From: Planctomycetota bacterium
Lineage (GTDB): Bacteria > Planctomycetota > UBA8108 > UBA1146
Assembly: GCA_012960845.1 (NCBI GenBank)
Contig: DUAN01000003.1
Coordinates: 6,154 to 49,812 of the forward strand
Direction: 5' to 3'
Length of the DNA: 43,659 bases
A model generated the notes under the pieces. The model worked only from the letters and a program-made list of their open reading frames with translations. It was not told where the DNA came from and did no database searches. The position numbers and the translations under genes are program-made. Of this stretch, positions 1 to 10,487 are shown in pieces. Position 1 is the first letter of the stretch. Each line of letters begins with the position of its first letter.

Positions 1-12
1 AGTCAAGGCTAT

Positions 13-52
13 AGAAAATGGGCCGCTGCGGATTCGCAGCGGCCCATTTTCT
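13..52. terminator. Perfect 18-bp inverted repeat with 4-nt loop, likely bidirectional terminator downstream of rho
   Basis: AGAAAATGGGCCGCTGCG-GATT-CGCAGCGGCCCATTTTCT, about 100 bp past the rho stop, GC-rich core with A/T ends. Confidence 0.8.
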
Positions 53-149
53 GATATGTGCTCTCGTATCGTCGCAGGGGGGTGGCCCTGGAGGGGAAAC
101 CTGTATTACAAACTCACTGAAATCAAGGCCAGGCGCAGTGGGCGACCGA

Positions 150-1658
150 TCAATCCTGCCGTTCGGTGTTGAGTGCCAGCAAGAACTCCACATTGGATGG
201 GGTCTGCTTCAGTTTTGCCTTGAGCATCTCCATCGAATCGACAGGGTTCATGTCATTGAGGACCTTGCGGAGAATCCACAACCTCTTGATCTCCTCGGCA
301 CTCATCAGCAGCTCTTCTTTACGGGTGCCTGATCGATTGATGTCGATGGCGGGCCACACTCTCTTGTCTGCCAGGCGTCGGTCAAGGTGGAGCTCCATGT
401 TTCCGGTTCCCTTGAACTCCTCGAAGATCACCTCGTCCATCCGGGACCCGGTATCGATCAATGCCGTGGCTAGGATTGTCAGGCTGCCACCTTCCTCGAT
501 GTTACGGGCCGCACCGAAGAAGCGCTTCGGTCGTTGCAGTGCGCCGGCGTCGACTCCACCGGAGAGGATCCTGCCAGAGTGGGGAGCTTCATTGTTGTAG
601 GCTCGGCCCAGACGAGTGATCGAATCGAGCAAGATCACCACATCACGGCCATACTCAACCAGTCGCCGCGCCTTCTCGATGACCATCTCTGCCACCTGAA
701 CATGACGACTGGAAGGTTCGTCGAAAGTGGAGGAGATCACCTCTCCACGGACATTCCGCTCCATGTCAGTCACTTCTTCGGGGCGTTCGTCGATCAGCAA
801 CACCATCAGATCCACATCCGGATGATTGGTTGCGATGGCATTGGCGATCAGCTGCAGGATGACGGTTTTGCCGGTCCTGGGAGGAGCCACGATCAGGCCG
901 CGCTGTCCCTTACCGATCGGGGTCACCAGATCGATGATCCGGGTCTCGACGATATCGGTATCGGTCTCCATCAGGAGGCGATCATCGGGATAGAGCGGGG
1001 TGAGGTCATCGAACACGACCTTATCGTGGACCTTTTCCGTATCCTCGTAGTTGATGGCATCGACCTGGAGCAGGGCAAAGTACCGTTCACCTTCCTTGGG
1101 GGGGCGAACCTGTCCCTGGATCACGGTGCCGGTGACCAGTCCAAAACGCCTGATCTGTGAGGGGGAGACGTAGATGTCATCGGCGCAAGGGAAGTAAGAG
1201 TAACGAGGGGAGCGAAGGAATCCGAATCCGTCTGGCAGGACTTCAAGAACTCCCTCGCCGTACATCACTCCTGCCGCCTGCGCGCGCATCTTGAGGATCT
1301 CGAAGATGAGATCCTGCTTCTTCTTGCCGGCGATCTCTTCGAATCCGTCATCTCGAGCCATCTGTTGCAACTCTGCCATCGTCATCTTGTGCATCTCGGA
1401 GAGGTGCAACTCTGGCATGTGACCTGAGATGGGAACAGGAATCTCGTCGAGGTCCTCTACATCCATCGGCAGGCCCTCGAGTTTTGGTGCTGGTGGTGGA
1501 GGAGGCTTGCGGGTGGTTCGTTTCTTGCGCCCGGTAGATCCGCTGGCTTTGCTCGGTCTGCGGCTGATCTTCTTCGAGCGAGAGGATCCAGCTCTGGATC
1601 TGGATCCGCGTTCTCCGGAAGACTCATCTCCGGTTGATTTGGCTGGTCGTGGAGTCAT
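150..1658 (-). CDS. rho: Transcription termination factor Rho
   Basis: 502 aa; [98 protein letters not shown]; basic low-complexity N-terminus. Confidence 0.98.
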   Translation of the reverse strand: MTPRPAKSTGDESSGERGSRSRAGSSRSKKISRRPSKASGSTGRKKRTTRKPPPPPAPKLEGLPMDVEDLDEIPVPISGHMPELHLSEMHKMTMAELQQMARDDGFEEIAGKKKQDLIFEILKMRAQAAGVMYGEGVLEVLPDGFGFLRSPRYSYFPCADDIYVSPSQIRRFGLVTGTVIQGQVRPPKEGERYFALLQVDAINYEDTEKVHDKVVFDDLTPLYPDDRLLMETDTDIVETRIIDLVTPIGKGQRGLIVAPPRTGKTVILQLIANAIATNHPDVDLMVLLIDERPEEVTDMERNVRGEVISSTFDEPSSRHVQVAEMVIEKARRLVEYGRDVVILLDSITRLGRAYNNEAPHSGRILSGGVDAGALQRPKRFFGAARNIEEGGSLTILATALIDTGSRMDEVIFEEFKGTGNMELHLDRRLADKRVWPAIDINRSGTRKEELLMSAEEIKRLWILRKVLNDMNPVDSMEMLKAKLKQTPSNVEFLLALNTERQD

Positions 1659-1679
1659 CAGAAATTCACCTCGGTCTTC

Positions 1680-2378
1680 TCATTCCTGCTCCCCGCGACA
1701 GTGGACGATCCACTGGTCGAGGAATTTCCTGCATTGTTTTTTGATCTCCTCGGTGGACACCTTGTCCGCATTGAAGATCGTTGCGTCCGCAGCCGCCTCC
1801 TTGTCCGCAAGGGGCGCCTGGGAGGCTTCTCTCGAATCTCTCTCTCCTGCTGACCAACCTCTTGATTCCTGGACTCGCTTTTCTCGCTGCTGGGCTGGAG
1901 CCGCCACGAAGAGCACCCGGTCAACATTCTGTTTGAGGGGGGAACTTTCGAGCAGAGGGATATCCAGGAGGATCAATGGCCGCCCTTCAGGGAGCGGGCT
2001 GGACACATCGAACCCCATCCGGGCTATTTCCGCAAGTGTTACCTCGATCTGTTTCCGTACCCTGGGGTGGATGATGCCCTCCAGCAGTTTCAGGGAGCCT
2101 GGATCGGAGAAAACCAGCCGTGAGATGGTCGCACGATCGAGCTTTCCATCCGTCGAGACCACTTGCGAACCGAGCGCCTGCTCCACCTGGATGATGACCT
2201 CCGGAAGATCCAGTTGCTGCTGGGCGATCTGATCGGCGTCGATTCTGTGAGCTCCGAGGCCTTCGAAGATCCTCGCCACGGTGCTCTTTCCAGATCCGAT
2301 TCCACCTGTGACGGCAACGGTCCATGGGGCTGCGACCGCTGGATTCCGATGATTGGAGTGGTTACTTCGAGGCATCAA
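1680..2378 (-). CDS. coaE: Dephospho-CoA kinase
   Basis: VAVTGGIGSGKSTVARIFEGLGAHRIDADQIA plus IIHPRVRKQI and DIPLLES motifs. Confidence 0.93.
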   Translation of the reverse strand: MMPRSNHSNHRNPAVAAPWTVAVTGGIGSGKSTVARIFEGLGAHRIDADQIAQQQLDLPEVIIQVEQALGSQVVSTDGKLDRATISRLVFSDPGSLKLLEGIIHPRVRKQIEVTLAEIARMGFDVSSPLPEGRPLILLDIPLLESSPLKQNVDRVLFVAAPAQQREKRVQESRGWSAGERDSREASQAPLADKEAAADATIFNADKVSTEEIKKQCRKFLDQWIVHCRGEQE

Positions 2379-5187
2379 ACCAGTCCTTGCCGCTACTGAT
2401 CTGGACTTCGAGGGGAACCGAGATCTCCATCACCCCCTCCATGCTGGATTTCAGCCAATCACGACAATCATCCGCCAGTGCCTCGGGAACCTCGAGTAAC
2501 AATTCGTCGTGGATCTGGAGCAAGATTCTTGCCTCGTGTCCTCTCGCTAGCGCCTGCTTGTGTACCTCGATCATCGCCAACTTGATCAGGTCTGCGGCCG
2601 AACCCTGCACCACGCTGTTGATGGCATAGCGTTCTCCCTGCGCTTTTTCTCGAGCGAGGCGGGAACGGATCTCCGGTATCGGGCGCCGGCGCCCGGTGAC
2701 GGTGCGAACCTCTCCGTGCTCGTAGGCATGGCGCTTGGTCGCATCCATCCAGTCTCGGACGGCAGGAAACTGACTGAAGTAGTTCTCGATGAACTCCTTG
2801 GCTTCCGCCACCGATCCACCGATATCTCGAGCGAGTCCAAAGGCTCCCATGCCGTACATCAGGCCAAAGTTGACCGCCTTCGCTGCCGCACGCTCGTCGC
2901 GATCGACCTCTTCGATGCTCTTACCGTGGATTCTCGCTGCGACCGAGGCGTGAATATCGACTCCCGAGTGAAGCGCATGGAGTAGCCCTTCGTCGGCGGT
3001 GAGGTGGGCGAGGAGGCGAAGTTCGACCTGTGAGTAGTCTGCCGAGACGAAGATGCAGCCGGGGCGGTTGGGGATGAACGCGCGGCGAATTTGCCGCCCT
3101 TCCTCGCTGCGGATCGGGATGTTCTGCAGATTGGGGCGGTTCGAGGAGAGTCTGCCGGTGGCGGTCACCGTCTGCCGAAATTCGGTGTGGATCCTGCCCG
3201 TCTCCGGATGCAGGTGCTGGGGCAAGGCGAGGACATAGGTGGAGAGCAATTTCGCCAGGCTACGATAGCGCAAGATCGCCGCGGGTAGAGTGTGCTCGGG
3301 GTGCCGAATCGCCAGCTCTTCGAGGGTCTCCGCCTTGACGCTGATACCAGTCTTGGTCCTGGGGAGGCCCTTGGTGGAGAGCCCGAGGTCCTCGAACAGG
3401 ACCTTTTGTAGCTGTTTGGGGCTGGCGATGTTGAATGGCTCTCCTGCACCTTCGTGGATCTGTTGTTCGATCTGCTCCATCTCGCTGGAGAGGTTCAATT
3501 CCTGTTTCTTCAACTGATCCAGGTCGAGTGAGATCCCCTCACGCTCCATCGAGACCAGTACCTCGACCAGTGGTAGTTCGACCTCCTCGAGTACCTGACG
3601 AAGTTGCAACTCCGTGATCTCTTGGTCCAGATCCTGGTGCAGGCGTAAGGTCCAATCCGCATCTTCTGCAGCATAGTCAGAGATCTTTTCCGGCTCGATC
3701 TGGTCCATCGATGTCTCGGATCCGGCCTCTCCGATCAGTTCCCGGATGGGAATCATGGTGTGACCGAGGCGTTCTCCGACCAGGCCATCGAGGCCGTAGC
3801 GTCCACGAAGAGGATTGATCAGGTAGGCGGAGATCATCGGATCGCCGCAGATTCCAGCCAGATGAACTCCCAGATTCCTCATCACCTGAGCATCGAATTT
3901 GATGTTCTGACCGATTTTCCCGACGCCCTCATCTTCTAGCAGCGGGGAGAGTCGCTCGAGCAACTGTGCCATCGGAATGGGACCGTCACCGGCTGGAGAG
4001 GAGAAGGGAATGTACCACGCCTCCTTCGCTTCGACTGCAATGCTGCAGCCGACCACCTTGCAGCGGATCGTGTCGAGGGAACTGGTCTCGGTGTCGAAGG
4101 CAAAGCGACCCGCATCACGACAACGTTTCACCACCTGCTGCAACTGATCGAGGGTCGTCACCAGCTGGTAATCGACCGGCTCTTCCGGAGTCTTGACAAG
4201 GGTGGGGGGGGACTTGGTGGTGATTGAGGGAGAGGATTCTGCGGAAGCTGAGGGATCTTCAAATCCGCTGAACAGGCTCGCCTGCTTCTCCACCGGTTGA
4301 TCGATCATCTTGAGGAAACGACTGAAGTTCAGTTCCCTGAACAACTCCGCCAGCCGATCACGATCCGGAGAGATCCGTTGCAGTTCGGTCGGCGCCGTGT
4401 CGATGGGGGCATCGATGGATAGCGTCACCAGTTCTTTCGAGAGTTTCATCTGATCGGGGCAAGCTCGAATCTTCTTCAACGCCGCAGCAGGGATCCCCTC
4501 GGGGACCGGATCTTCGAGCAAGGATTCCGGGTCATCGGTCACCGCCAGCACCTTGACCGCAGTCTTGGGACCGATGCCAGCCACTCCTGGAATGTTGTCG
4601 GATGAGTCGCCGACCAACGACTGATATGCGATCACTTGATCGGGTCGAATGCCCTTCTTCTCGAATAATTCCTCGGGACCGTACAGATCACCGCTTCGCT
4701 CGTCGAGAAACTTGACCCGCTCAGAAATCACCTGTTCCAGATCCTTGTCTCGCGTCAGCAGCCTGACCTCGATCTGCTCCATCGCCGCGCGGGTGGCCAT
4801 CGTGGCGATGCAATCATCCGCCTCGTGATCATCGACTTGCAGGATGGGAACTCGAAAGGCCTCGAGCATGCGGTCGATCCACGGCAACTGGAGTCTCAAC
4901 TCCTCTGGCATCGCATCTCGATTGGCCTTGTACTGGGGGTACATGTTGTGGCGAAATGTCGGGCCATCGCATTCCATCGCCACTGCCCACAGTTCGACCT
5001 GCTGGTCGCGGCACAATCTCAGCAGCAGGTCTGCCATCGAGTAGATCGCCTGAACCTGCATACCACGGCTATCGGTCAGGGGTCTCATGCCATAGTGGCC
5101 GCGGTAGATCTGGTAGCGTCCATCGATCAGGAACAGGTGCTGGGACAAGACTTCGCTTTCCGGTGGCCAAGGGGCCTCAGGGCCCAC
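2362..5187 (-). CDS. polA: DNA polymerase I with 5'-3' exo, 3'-5' exo (DTE motif present) and polymerase domains
   Basis: 941 aa; FDTETSSLD, SADYSQVELRLLAHL, RAAAKAVNFGLMYGMGAFGLA, LLQIHDELLLEVPE. Confidence 0.98.
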   Translation of the reverse strand: MGPEAPWPPESEVLSQHLFLIDGRYQIYRGHYGMRPLTDSRGMQVQAIYSMADLLLRLCRDQQVELWAVAMECDGPTFRHNMYPQYKANRDAMPEELRLQLPWIDRMLEAFRVPILQVDDHEADDCIATMATRAAMEQIEVRLLTRDKDLEQVISERVKFLDERSGDLYGPEELFEKKGIRPDQVIAYQSLVGDSSDNIPGVAGIGPKTAVKVLAVTDDPESLLEDPVPEGIPAAALKKIRACPDQMKLSKELVTLSIDAPIDTAPTELQRISPDRDRLAELFRELNFSRFLKMIDQPVEKQASLFSGFEDPSASAESSPSITTKSPPTLVKTPEEPVDYQLVTTLDQLQQVVKRCRDAGRFAFDTETSSLDTIRCKVVGCSIAVEAKEAWYIPFSSPAGDGPIPMAQLLERLSPLLEDEGVGKIGQNIKFDAQVMRNLGVHLAGICGDPMISAYLINPLRGRYGLDGLVGERLGHTMIPIRELIGEAGSETSMDQIEPEKISDYAAEDADWTLRLHQDLDQEITELQLRQVLEEVELPLVEVLVSMEREGISLDLDQLKKQELNLSSEMEQIEQQIHEGAGEPFNIASPKQLQKVLFEDLGLSTKGLPRTKTGISVKAETLEELAIRHPEHTLPAAILRYRSLAKLLSTYVLALPQHLHPETGRIHTEFRQTVTATGRLSSNRPNLQNIPIRSEEGRQIRRAFIPNRPGCIFVSADYSQVELRLLAHLTADEGLLHALHSGVDIHASVAARIHGKSIEEVDRDERAAAKAVNFGLMYGMGAFGLARDIGGSVAEAKEFIENYFSQFPAVRDWMDATKRHAYEHGEVRTVTGRRRPIPEIRSRLAREKAQGERYAINSVVQGSAADLIKLAMIEVHKQALARGHEARILLQIHDELLLEVPEALADDCRDWLKSSMEGVMEISVPLEVQISSGKDWFDASK

Positions 5188-5599
5188 CGCACACCTGTGA
5201 TTCGGAACATCCGTGGCGACAGGTCATTCAGGGGGAGTGTACGGTCGGAAACGGTCCAGGCCCGCCAAAAAACCGATCTCAGCGCCTCCGGATGTCCATC
5301 CGCCTGTTTCTGGGCTGCTTGACGGGCTGGCACCCTCGTCGTAGGATCACCGCTTCCGGTCCCGGGGACGGATCGGTTACGAGGTGGTGTCCGGCGCAGT
5401 CGGTATCCTGCTTCGTGGCTTGGTTCTTCTGCACTTCTGATTCTGGCCTGCTGGGCCCAATCGGTGGTGTAGACAGGGACCCGGAAGGAAATGAACCTTA
5501 ACCGAGTCGTTGCCGGACCCTGGCATTTCATGTTCAGGTCTGGATCGACGATAGTGGCCAGGTTTCGCAATTACTGTGAAACCTGCAGGGAGGAACCCG

Positions 5600-6811
5600 A
5601 TGGCCCGGAACCAGGGGGGAGCTCAGCTCTCTTTTCTCATCGTCTCACTGGTCTTCATTCTTGTGCTCCTTTTCGTAGTGTTCCAAACGATGAGCGATCA
5701 CGAGCAGACCAGATCCCAGCTCACCAGTACCGAGAATGAGGTCGATACCAAGAACAAGAAGATCAAGGAGCAGACCACCAAGATCAATCAACTTCGCGTT
5801 CTGATCCACGGCTCCGACGAGGATGCGGTGCCGGTCTCGGAGTTCGAGACGATGATCGAAAAGGCCGGTAGCGATATCGCCACCGCGCGGGGGACCAGTA
5901 GCGCCCGAGAATACGGATCGATGGCTGACATCTATTCCGATTCGATCGATACGATCCGCTTCCTCCATAACGAGTTGCAGAGCCAGCGTTCTGCCGCAGA
6001 GGCGAAGGATAACGAGTACCAGGAAGTGGTGAGTTCCAAGAGTAATCTCGGATCCCAGTTGAATGAGGAGATCGATACACTTCGCTCCTCCTCGAACGAT
6101 CTACAGGTTCAGTTGGAACAGAGCCGGACCCGCGCTCGCGAGGATAACAACAACCTTCGTGAAGAGGTGGAGCGTCTCGAACAGGATCACAGTGCGGTGG
6201 TTTACAAGTTGCAGCGGGATCTGAGTATCTCGCAGAACCTGCTCCAGCGCTCCAATGACCGCATCGATGAACTCAAGCGTGAAATTGTGCGAGAGCAGAC
6301 CTTTGCCATGGTCGAGCCTGACGGCGAAGTGATTCGTGTTTCAGAAGAACTGGGCAAGGCATGGATCAGTTCAGGGACCCGTGATCGGATGCGACGTGGG
6401 CTGGTCTTCGATGTGTTCACCTACCAGAAGGGTGGAAAACGCATCAGCAAGGGCAAGATCGAGGTCTTGAGTGTCGAGGAGAACTTCTCTGAGGTGGCAA
6501 TCGTCGAGAATCTTGATCGATTCAATCCCATCTCCGCCGGCGATATGATCACGAGCCCCTTCTACGACAGCAACAACATCCCCTCCTTTGTATTTGCCGG
6601 AACGAGCGCGACCAACGGTCGCTATTCGATGGAGGACATGAATCGTAAGATCCAGTTGTTCGGAGGCACCATCTCCGACACGGTCGCACTCGATACCGAT
6701 TTCGTGGTGGCTGTGAAGGGATACGAGGATACTCCAGAGTACAATCTTGCTCGGGACCTCGGTGTGACGATTCTGAGAGAGAAAGAGTTGCTGGAATTCA
6801 TCGATTTCTAG
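5600..6811 (+). CDS. Membrane-anchored coiled-coil protein with BRCT-like C-terminal domain
   Basis: GGAGG ribosome-binding site before ATG 5600; single N-terminal TM (LSFLIVSLVFILVLLFVVF), long coiled coil, C-terminal FVFAGTSATNGRYSMEDMNRKIQLFGGTISDTVALDTDFVVAVKGYEDTPEYNLARDLGVTILREKELLEFI. Confidence 0.75.
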   Translation: MARNQGGAQLSFLIVSLVFILVLLFVVFQTMSDHEQTRSQLTSTENEVDTKNKKIKEQTTKINQLRVLIHGSDEDAVPVSEFETMIEKAGSDIATARGTSSAREYGSMADIYSDSIDTIRFLHNELQSQRSAAEAKDNEYQEVVSSKSNLGSQLNEEIDTLRSSSNDLQVQLEQSRTRAREDNNNLREEVERLEQDHSAVVYKLQRDLSISQNLLQRSNDRIDELKREIVREQTFAMVEPDGEVIRVSEELGKAWISSGTRDRMRRGLVFDVFTYQKGGKRISKGKIEVLSVEENFSEVAIVENLDRFNPISAGDMITSPFYDSNNIPSFVFAGTSATNGRYSMEDMNRKIQLFGGTISDTVALDTDFVVAVKGYEDTPEYNLARDLGVTILREKELLEFIDF

Positions 6812-6835
6812 TGACGAGCCGGTAAGAACAGAAGG

Positions 6836-6867
6836 ACGGCGGCGTGGGCATCCTCGCCGCCGTTTTT
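6836..6867 (+). terminator. Intrinsic terminator
   Basis: ACGGCGGCG-TGGGCATCCT-CGCCGCCGT followed by TTTT, just after the 6811 stop. Confidence 0.88.
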
Positions 6868-7095
6868 CCATCGCGGGCGTTTCGTGGCCAGGAACCCACG
6901 GGATCTCCGGCACAGATCGTGCAGATCCTTACTCTTGTTTGCTGCGGGTCTGCCGGCATGGCATCCTGATCTCTCCGGTGATCCACCTTCAGGCGATGGA
7001 TCCGAGCAGCGCTGGACTCGTAGCATGCGGGTCACGAGACAGCGACTGAAATCGAGAGCCTGAAGTCTTGGTGATTCCTGCAGGAGGAGCAATCG

Positions 7096-8436
7096 ATGGT
7101 CGATCACAGCGAAGCGGATCCCGACGATCAACTGAAGACGATGTCCTTCGGGGATCATCTCGAGGAACTGCGTTCGAGGGTGATCCGATCGCTGATGGTG
7201 ATCCTGATCTTCGGGGTGTCCGCTTTCTTCTTCCAGGACACTCTGATGGAATTGATCACCGGCCCACACCGGGTCGCCATGTCGCAGATCACCGCCCGGC
7301 AGGAGATCCAGAAACTGCAGGAGAAGATCTCCCAGGCGACGGATGAGTTGTCAGGGATCGTAGAAGCCGAAGCGGCTCTGATCTTGAAGATCTCCCGAGA
7401 AGATGAGGACTGGTGGGAGAGATGGGATCAATTCCGCAGTTCTCAAGAAGCCTCCCCGGTGGTCGGCAGGATGGCCCGATTGATCGAGGAACGACTGGCC
7501 GCCCTCGATCCGGCACGCTCCTCGATGCGTGTTCTGGGCGCAACCCCCGAGAGATTCCAGCAAGCTGCGGATCAACTGCAACTGAGTCTGGGTGACTTGC
7601 CCTGGGGAGGGGAAGCTGCGGTGCAAGATTGCATCGACCAGTTGAATAAGAATTCAATTCTCTGGAAACATTGGAGCCATCTGTCTGAGAAAAGTGCCGA
7701 CGGATCGCTGCAGGATCCTCCACCCGCAGATCCACAGCAGGGTGTCGTCAAACCTGTGGTAAGAGTTCCCGATCCACAGACGACCACTACTCTGGAGCAG
7801 GTGGCGCGGCTTTCCATCGTCATCGAGCAGGACTCCGCTCAGTTGAGTGGTTGGCGTCATCGAGCCAAGCCATTGGCTCTCCTCTCCTATTCCGAGGCGT
7901 TCTTCTCCTATGTCAAGTTGAGCCTGATGCTGGGGATGGTTGCTGCCCTACCCTGGATCACCTACGAGATGTGGAAGTTCATCGCTGCAGGGCTCTTTGA
8001 TCGAGAACGAAAAGCTGTTCGACCCTTCTTGCCGGTGGCATTCCTGTTGTTGGCCTCGGGTGTGTCCTTTGCCTACTTGGTACTGATACCCATCGGCCTG
8101 TCCTTTTTGGGCGGATATGGCGATCCTGAGTTGCTTCAGGCAACTTTCACCTTGAAGGAGTATCTGAGCCTGGTCTTCACGCTGATTCTCGGCATGGGAA
8201 TCGTATTCCAGTTGCCACTGGCGATGATCTTTCTCAACAGGAGCGGGATTATCGAGGTGGAATCGTTTCGCAAGTATCGAAAGTACGCAATTCTGGGAGC
8301 GGTTCTGATGGGCGCGATGCTGACCCCTCCGGATGTGGTCACTCAACTGCTGATGGCGGGGCCACTGACCCTTCTGTACGAGATCGGAATCATCGCCTGT
8401 ACGATGATCGGGAAGAAGAAATCAGCGACCGAATGA
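7096..8436 (+). CDS. tatC: Sec-independent translocase TatC with large insertion after TM1
   Basis: FGDHLEELRSRVIRSLMVILIFGVSAFFFQ; YSEAFFSYVKLSLMLGMVAALPWITYEMWKFIAAGLFDRERKAVRPF; QLPLAMIFL; AILGAVLMGAMLTPPDVVTQLLMAGPLTLLYEIGI; AGGAGG upstream. Confidence 0.93.
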   Translation: MVDHSEADPDDQLKTMSFGDHLEELRSRVIRSLMVILIFGVSAFFFQDTLMELITGPHRVAMSQITARQEIQKLQEKISQATDELSGIVEAEAALILKISREDEDWWERWDQFRSSQEASPVVGRMARLIEERLAALDPARSSMRVLGATPERFQQAADQLQLSLGDLPWGGEAAVQDCIDQLNKNSILWKHWSHLSEKSADGSLQDPPPADPQQGVVKPVVRVPDPQTTTTLEQVARLSIVIEQDSAQLSGWRHRAKPLALLSYSEAFFSYVKLSLMLGMVAALPWITYEMWKFIAAGLFDRERKAVRPFLPVAFLLLASGVSFAYLVLIPIGLSFLGGYGDPELLQATFTLKEYLSLVFTLILGMGIVFQLPLAMIFLNRSGIIEVESFRKYRKYAILGAVLMGAMLTPPDVVTQLLMAGPLTLLYEIGIIACTMIGKKKSATE

Positions 8437-8478
8437 TGGAGCGCGGGTCAACTGGGTGAACTGGATGGAGTGGATGCG

Positions 8479-9753
8479 ATGATGGATTCGGATGCGAATG
8501 AGATCTCGCAACCAGGCCAGATTCGTGTCGGAGTCATTGCGGTAGGAGATGAGATCCTCGAGGGCAGGATCCAGGAGTGTCACGGTCGTACCATCTCGAA
8601 CCTGCTGACCCCCTTGGGATTCGAGGTGGCATGGCATCTCTCCGTTGGAGACACTCCGGGAGCGCTGGCAAGCGCCTTGAAATCTCCTCCCGCCGCCACC
8701 GAGGTGATCATCATCAGCGGAGGCCTCGGTCCGACTGCGGATGATCGTACTCGTCAAGAGATCGCCGATGCCGTCGGAGTTCCGCTCGAGCAAGACCCCG
8801 ATTGCTGGCAGCGGATCTGTACCTACCTCGAAGATCGAGGTGTCTCGCCATCGAGCAACAATCGAAACCAGGCATTTCGTCCGAAGGGTTGCGATTGGCT
8901 CGAAAATGATCAGGGTTCGGCACCGGGATTGAAGATAGTACTTCCTGGGGGCGGAATTTGCTTTGCCCTGCCCGGGGTTCCGGTCGAGTTCAATGCGATG
9001 GTGCAGCGTCACCTGCTTCCCTGGGCGAGAGCGAGAGGCGTCGCTGACACCGAGGGAGAGATCCTCGAGTTCATCGCTGTGCCCGAATCAAAACTGGATG
9101 AGTGGATCGTGGAGCAGATGGGTCGTGCGGATCTTCATCACATCTGTGTCAAAGGAACGACCCAGATCGAAGTGAGATTGCCGGCGGGTGTGTCGCTCCA
9201 GGAGGCTGCTTCCAGGCGGTATCAATCACGCTTTTCTGGCTGCGGCGGGATCGGAACCGAGGGGCATCTGGTCGAGGCCGCTCGTTCTTCCGGGCAATCA
9301 ATTGCACTGGCCGAATCCTGTACCGGTGGCATGATTTCGACGAAGATCACCGATGTATCGGGATCCAGTGAAATCTTCCTCGGAGGATGGAACTGCTATT
9401 CGAATTCGATGAAGGTCAGCGAGCTCTCGGTGGATCCATCGATGATCGATGCCTTCGGAGCGGTCAGTGGCGAGGTGGTGGAAGCGATGGCGGCAGCGGC
9501 GCGGGATCGAAGCGGTGCCGATGTGGCGCTGTCGGTGAGCGGTGTGGCCGGCCCTACCGGTGGCACTCACAAGACTCCGGTGGGTACCGTCTGGATGGGG
9601 TTGGCCAGCGCAGCAGGAATCCGATCGCACCGATACCAGTGGAAGGGGAATCGTCAACGGATCCGAGAAGTGGCGACCCAGTACGCTCTCCATGTATTGC
9701 TGGCGACGTTGCGAGGACAGGAGATCCACCGGTGGCCCCACCTGGAATCCTGA
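8479..9753 (+). CDS. cinA: CinA family protein (competence/damage-inducible, nicotinamide-nucleotide amidase domain)
   Basis: VGVIAVGDEILEGRIQECHGRTISNLL, GGLGPTADDRTR, PGVPVEF, LAESCTGGMISTKITDVSGSSEIFLGG, SGVAGPTGGTHKTPVGTVWMG. Confidence 0.93.
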   Translation: MMDSDANEISQPGQIRVGVIAVGDEILEGRIQECHGRTISNLLTPLGFEVAWHLSVGDTPGALASALKSPPAATEVIIISGGLGPTADDRTRQEIADAVGVPLEQDPDCWQRICTYLEDRGVSPSSNNRNQAFRPKGCDWLENDQGSAPGLKIVLPGGGICFALPGVPVEFNAMVQRHLLPWARARGVADTEGEILEFIAVPESKLDEWIVEQMGRADLHHICVKGTTQIEVRLPAGVSLQEAASRRYQSRFSGCGGIGTEGHLVEAARSSGQSIALAESCTGGMISTKITDVSGSSEIFLGGWNCYSNSMKVSELSVDPSMIDAFGAVSGEVVEAMAAAARDRSGADVALSVSGVAGPTGGTHKTPVGTVWMGLASAAGIRSHRYQWKGNRQRIREVATQYALHVLLATLRGQEIHRWPHLES

Positions 9754-10487
9754 CCGGAGACGGCTCAGCGACTCTCTTTCATCGCGAGGTTGGCGAGCAT
9801 TACCACTCCCTCAGTGGAGCACACCTCGAGGCGAGGTACCGGTTCATCGAGCCGTGTCGGGTGGCCCGGACTGCGCTCGTTCGAGGTCAGGTTCGGATTC
9901 TGGACATCGGTTTTGGCCTCGGCACCAATCTCGGCTGGGCGATCCACGACATCCAGCGGAAGGCACCCGGGGCGGCCATCGAGATCGTATCGCTGGAGCG
10001 GGATCTGCTGGATGAGGAGCAGTTGAAGCCGTTCTTCAGGGCTTTGCCCGAGGCACGGCTATCGGTGATGTTGCACCACCTGGTCGATCAGCGTCGGTGG
10101 ATCGAACCCGGGTTACGGTTGACCCTGATGGTCGGTGAGGCGGAGCAGCTGATCGACACGGTGGAAGGTCGATTCGATGCTGTATTCCTCGATCCCTTCT
10201 CGCCAAAACGCAATCCTGGGCCCTGGAGAGCCGGTTTCCTGCGTGCGATCCGAAATCGGATGGTCGAGGGTGGTATACTCTCTACGTACAGTTCGGCCCG
10301 GAGGATTCGACTCTCTTTACTCAGATCGGGGTGGCAAATTGGCCTCGGTCCGGCGGTTGGAATGAAGTCCTCGGGTACCGTGGCGAGTGCTGGTCTGGTG
10401 CAGCCGCCGTTGCCTCCTCTCGATGAGAAGTTGCAACGAAAATTGGCGCGTCAGGTCAACTCAGGACAGGAAGAAGATCAGCGATGA
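9732..10487 (+). CDS. MnmC/MnmD-like tRNA methyltransferase (DUF752-type); GTG start overlapping the end of cinA
   Basis: In-frame GTG 9732; GDGSATLFHREVGEHYHSLSGAHLEARYRFIEP, ILDIGFGLGTNLGWAIHDIQRKA, DAVFLDPFSPKRNPGPW; no FAD oxidoreductase domain. Confidence 0.82.
   Translation: MAPPGILTGDGSATLFHREVGEHYHSLSGAHLEARYRFIEPCRVARTALVRGQVRILDIGFGLGTNLGWAIHDIQRKAPGAAIEIVSLERDLLDEEQLKPFFRALPEARLSVMLHHLVDQRRWIEPGLRLTLMVGEAEQLIDTVEGRFDAVFLDPFSPKRNPGPWRAGFLRAIRNRMVEGGILSTYSSARRIRLSLLRSGWQIGLGPAVGMKSSGTVASAGLVQPPLPPLDEKLQRKLARQVNSGQEEDQR

Noticed and set aside
534-1160. Many ORFs antisense or out of frame to rho, polA, recG, dnaG, lepA, dnaX etc. (e.g. 534..1160, 13731..14450, 14602..15201)
   Set aside because: They lie fully within well-supported CDSs, have low-complexity or implausible composition, and no recognisable motifs; typical shadow ORFs of GC-rich coding DNA.
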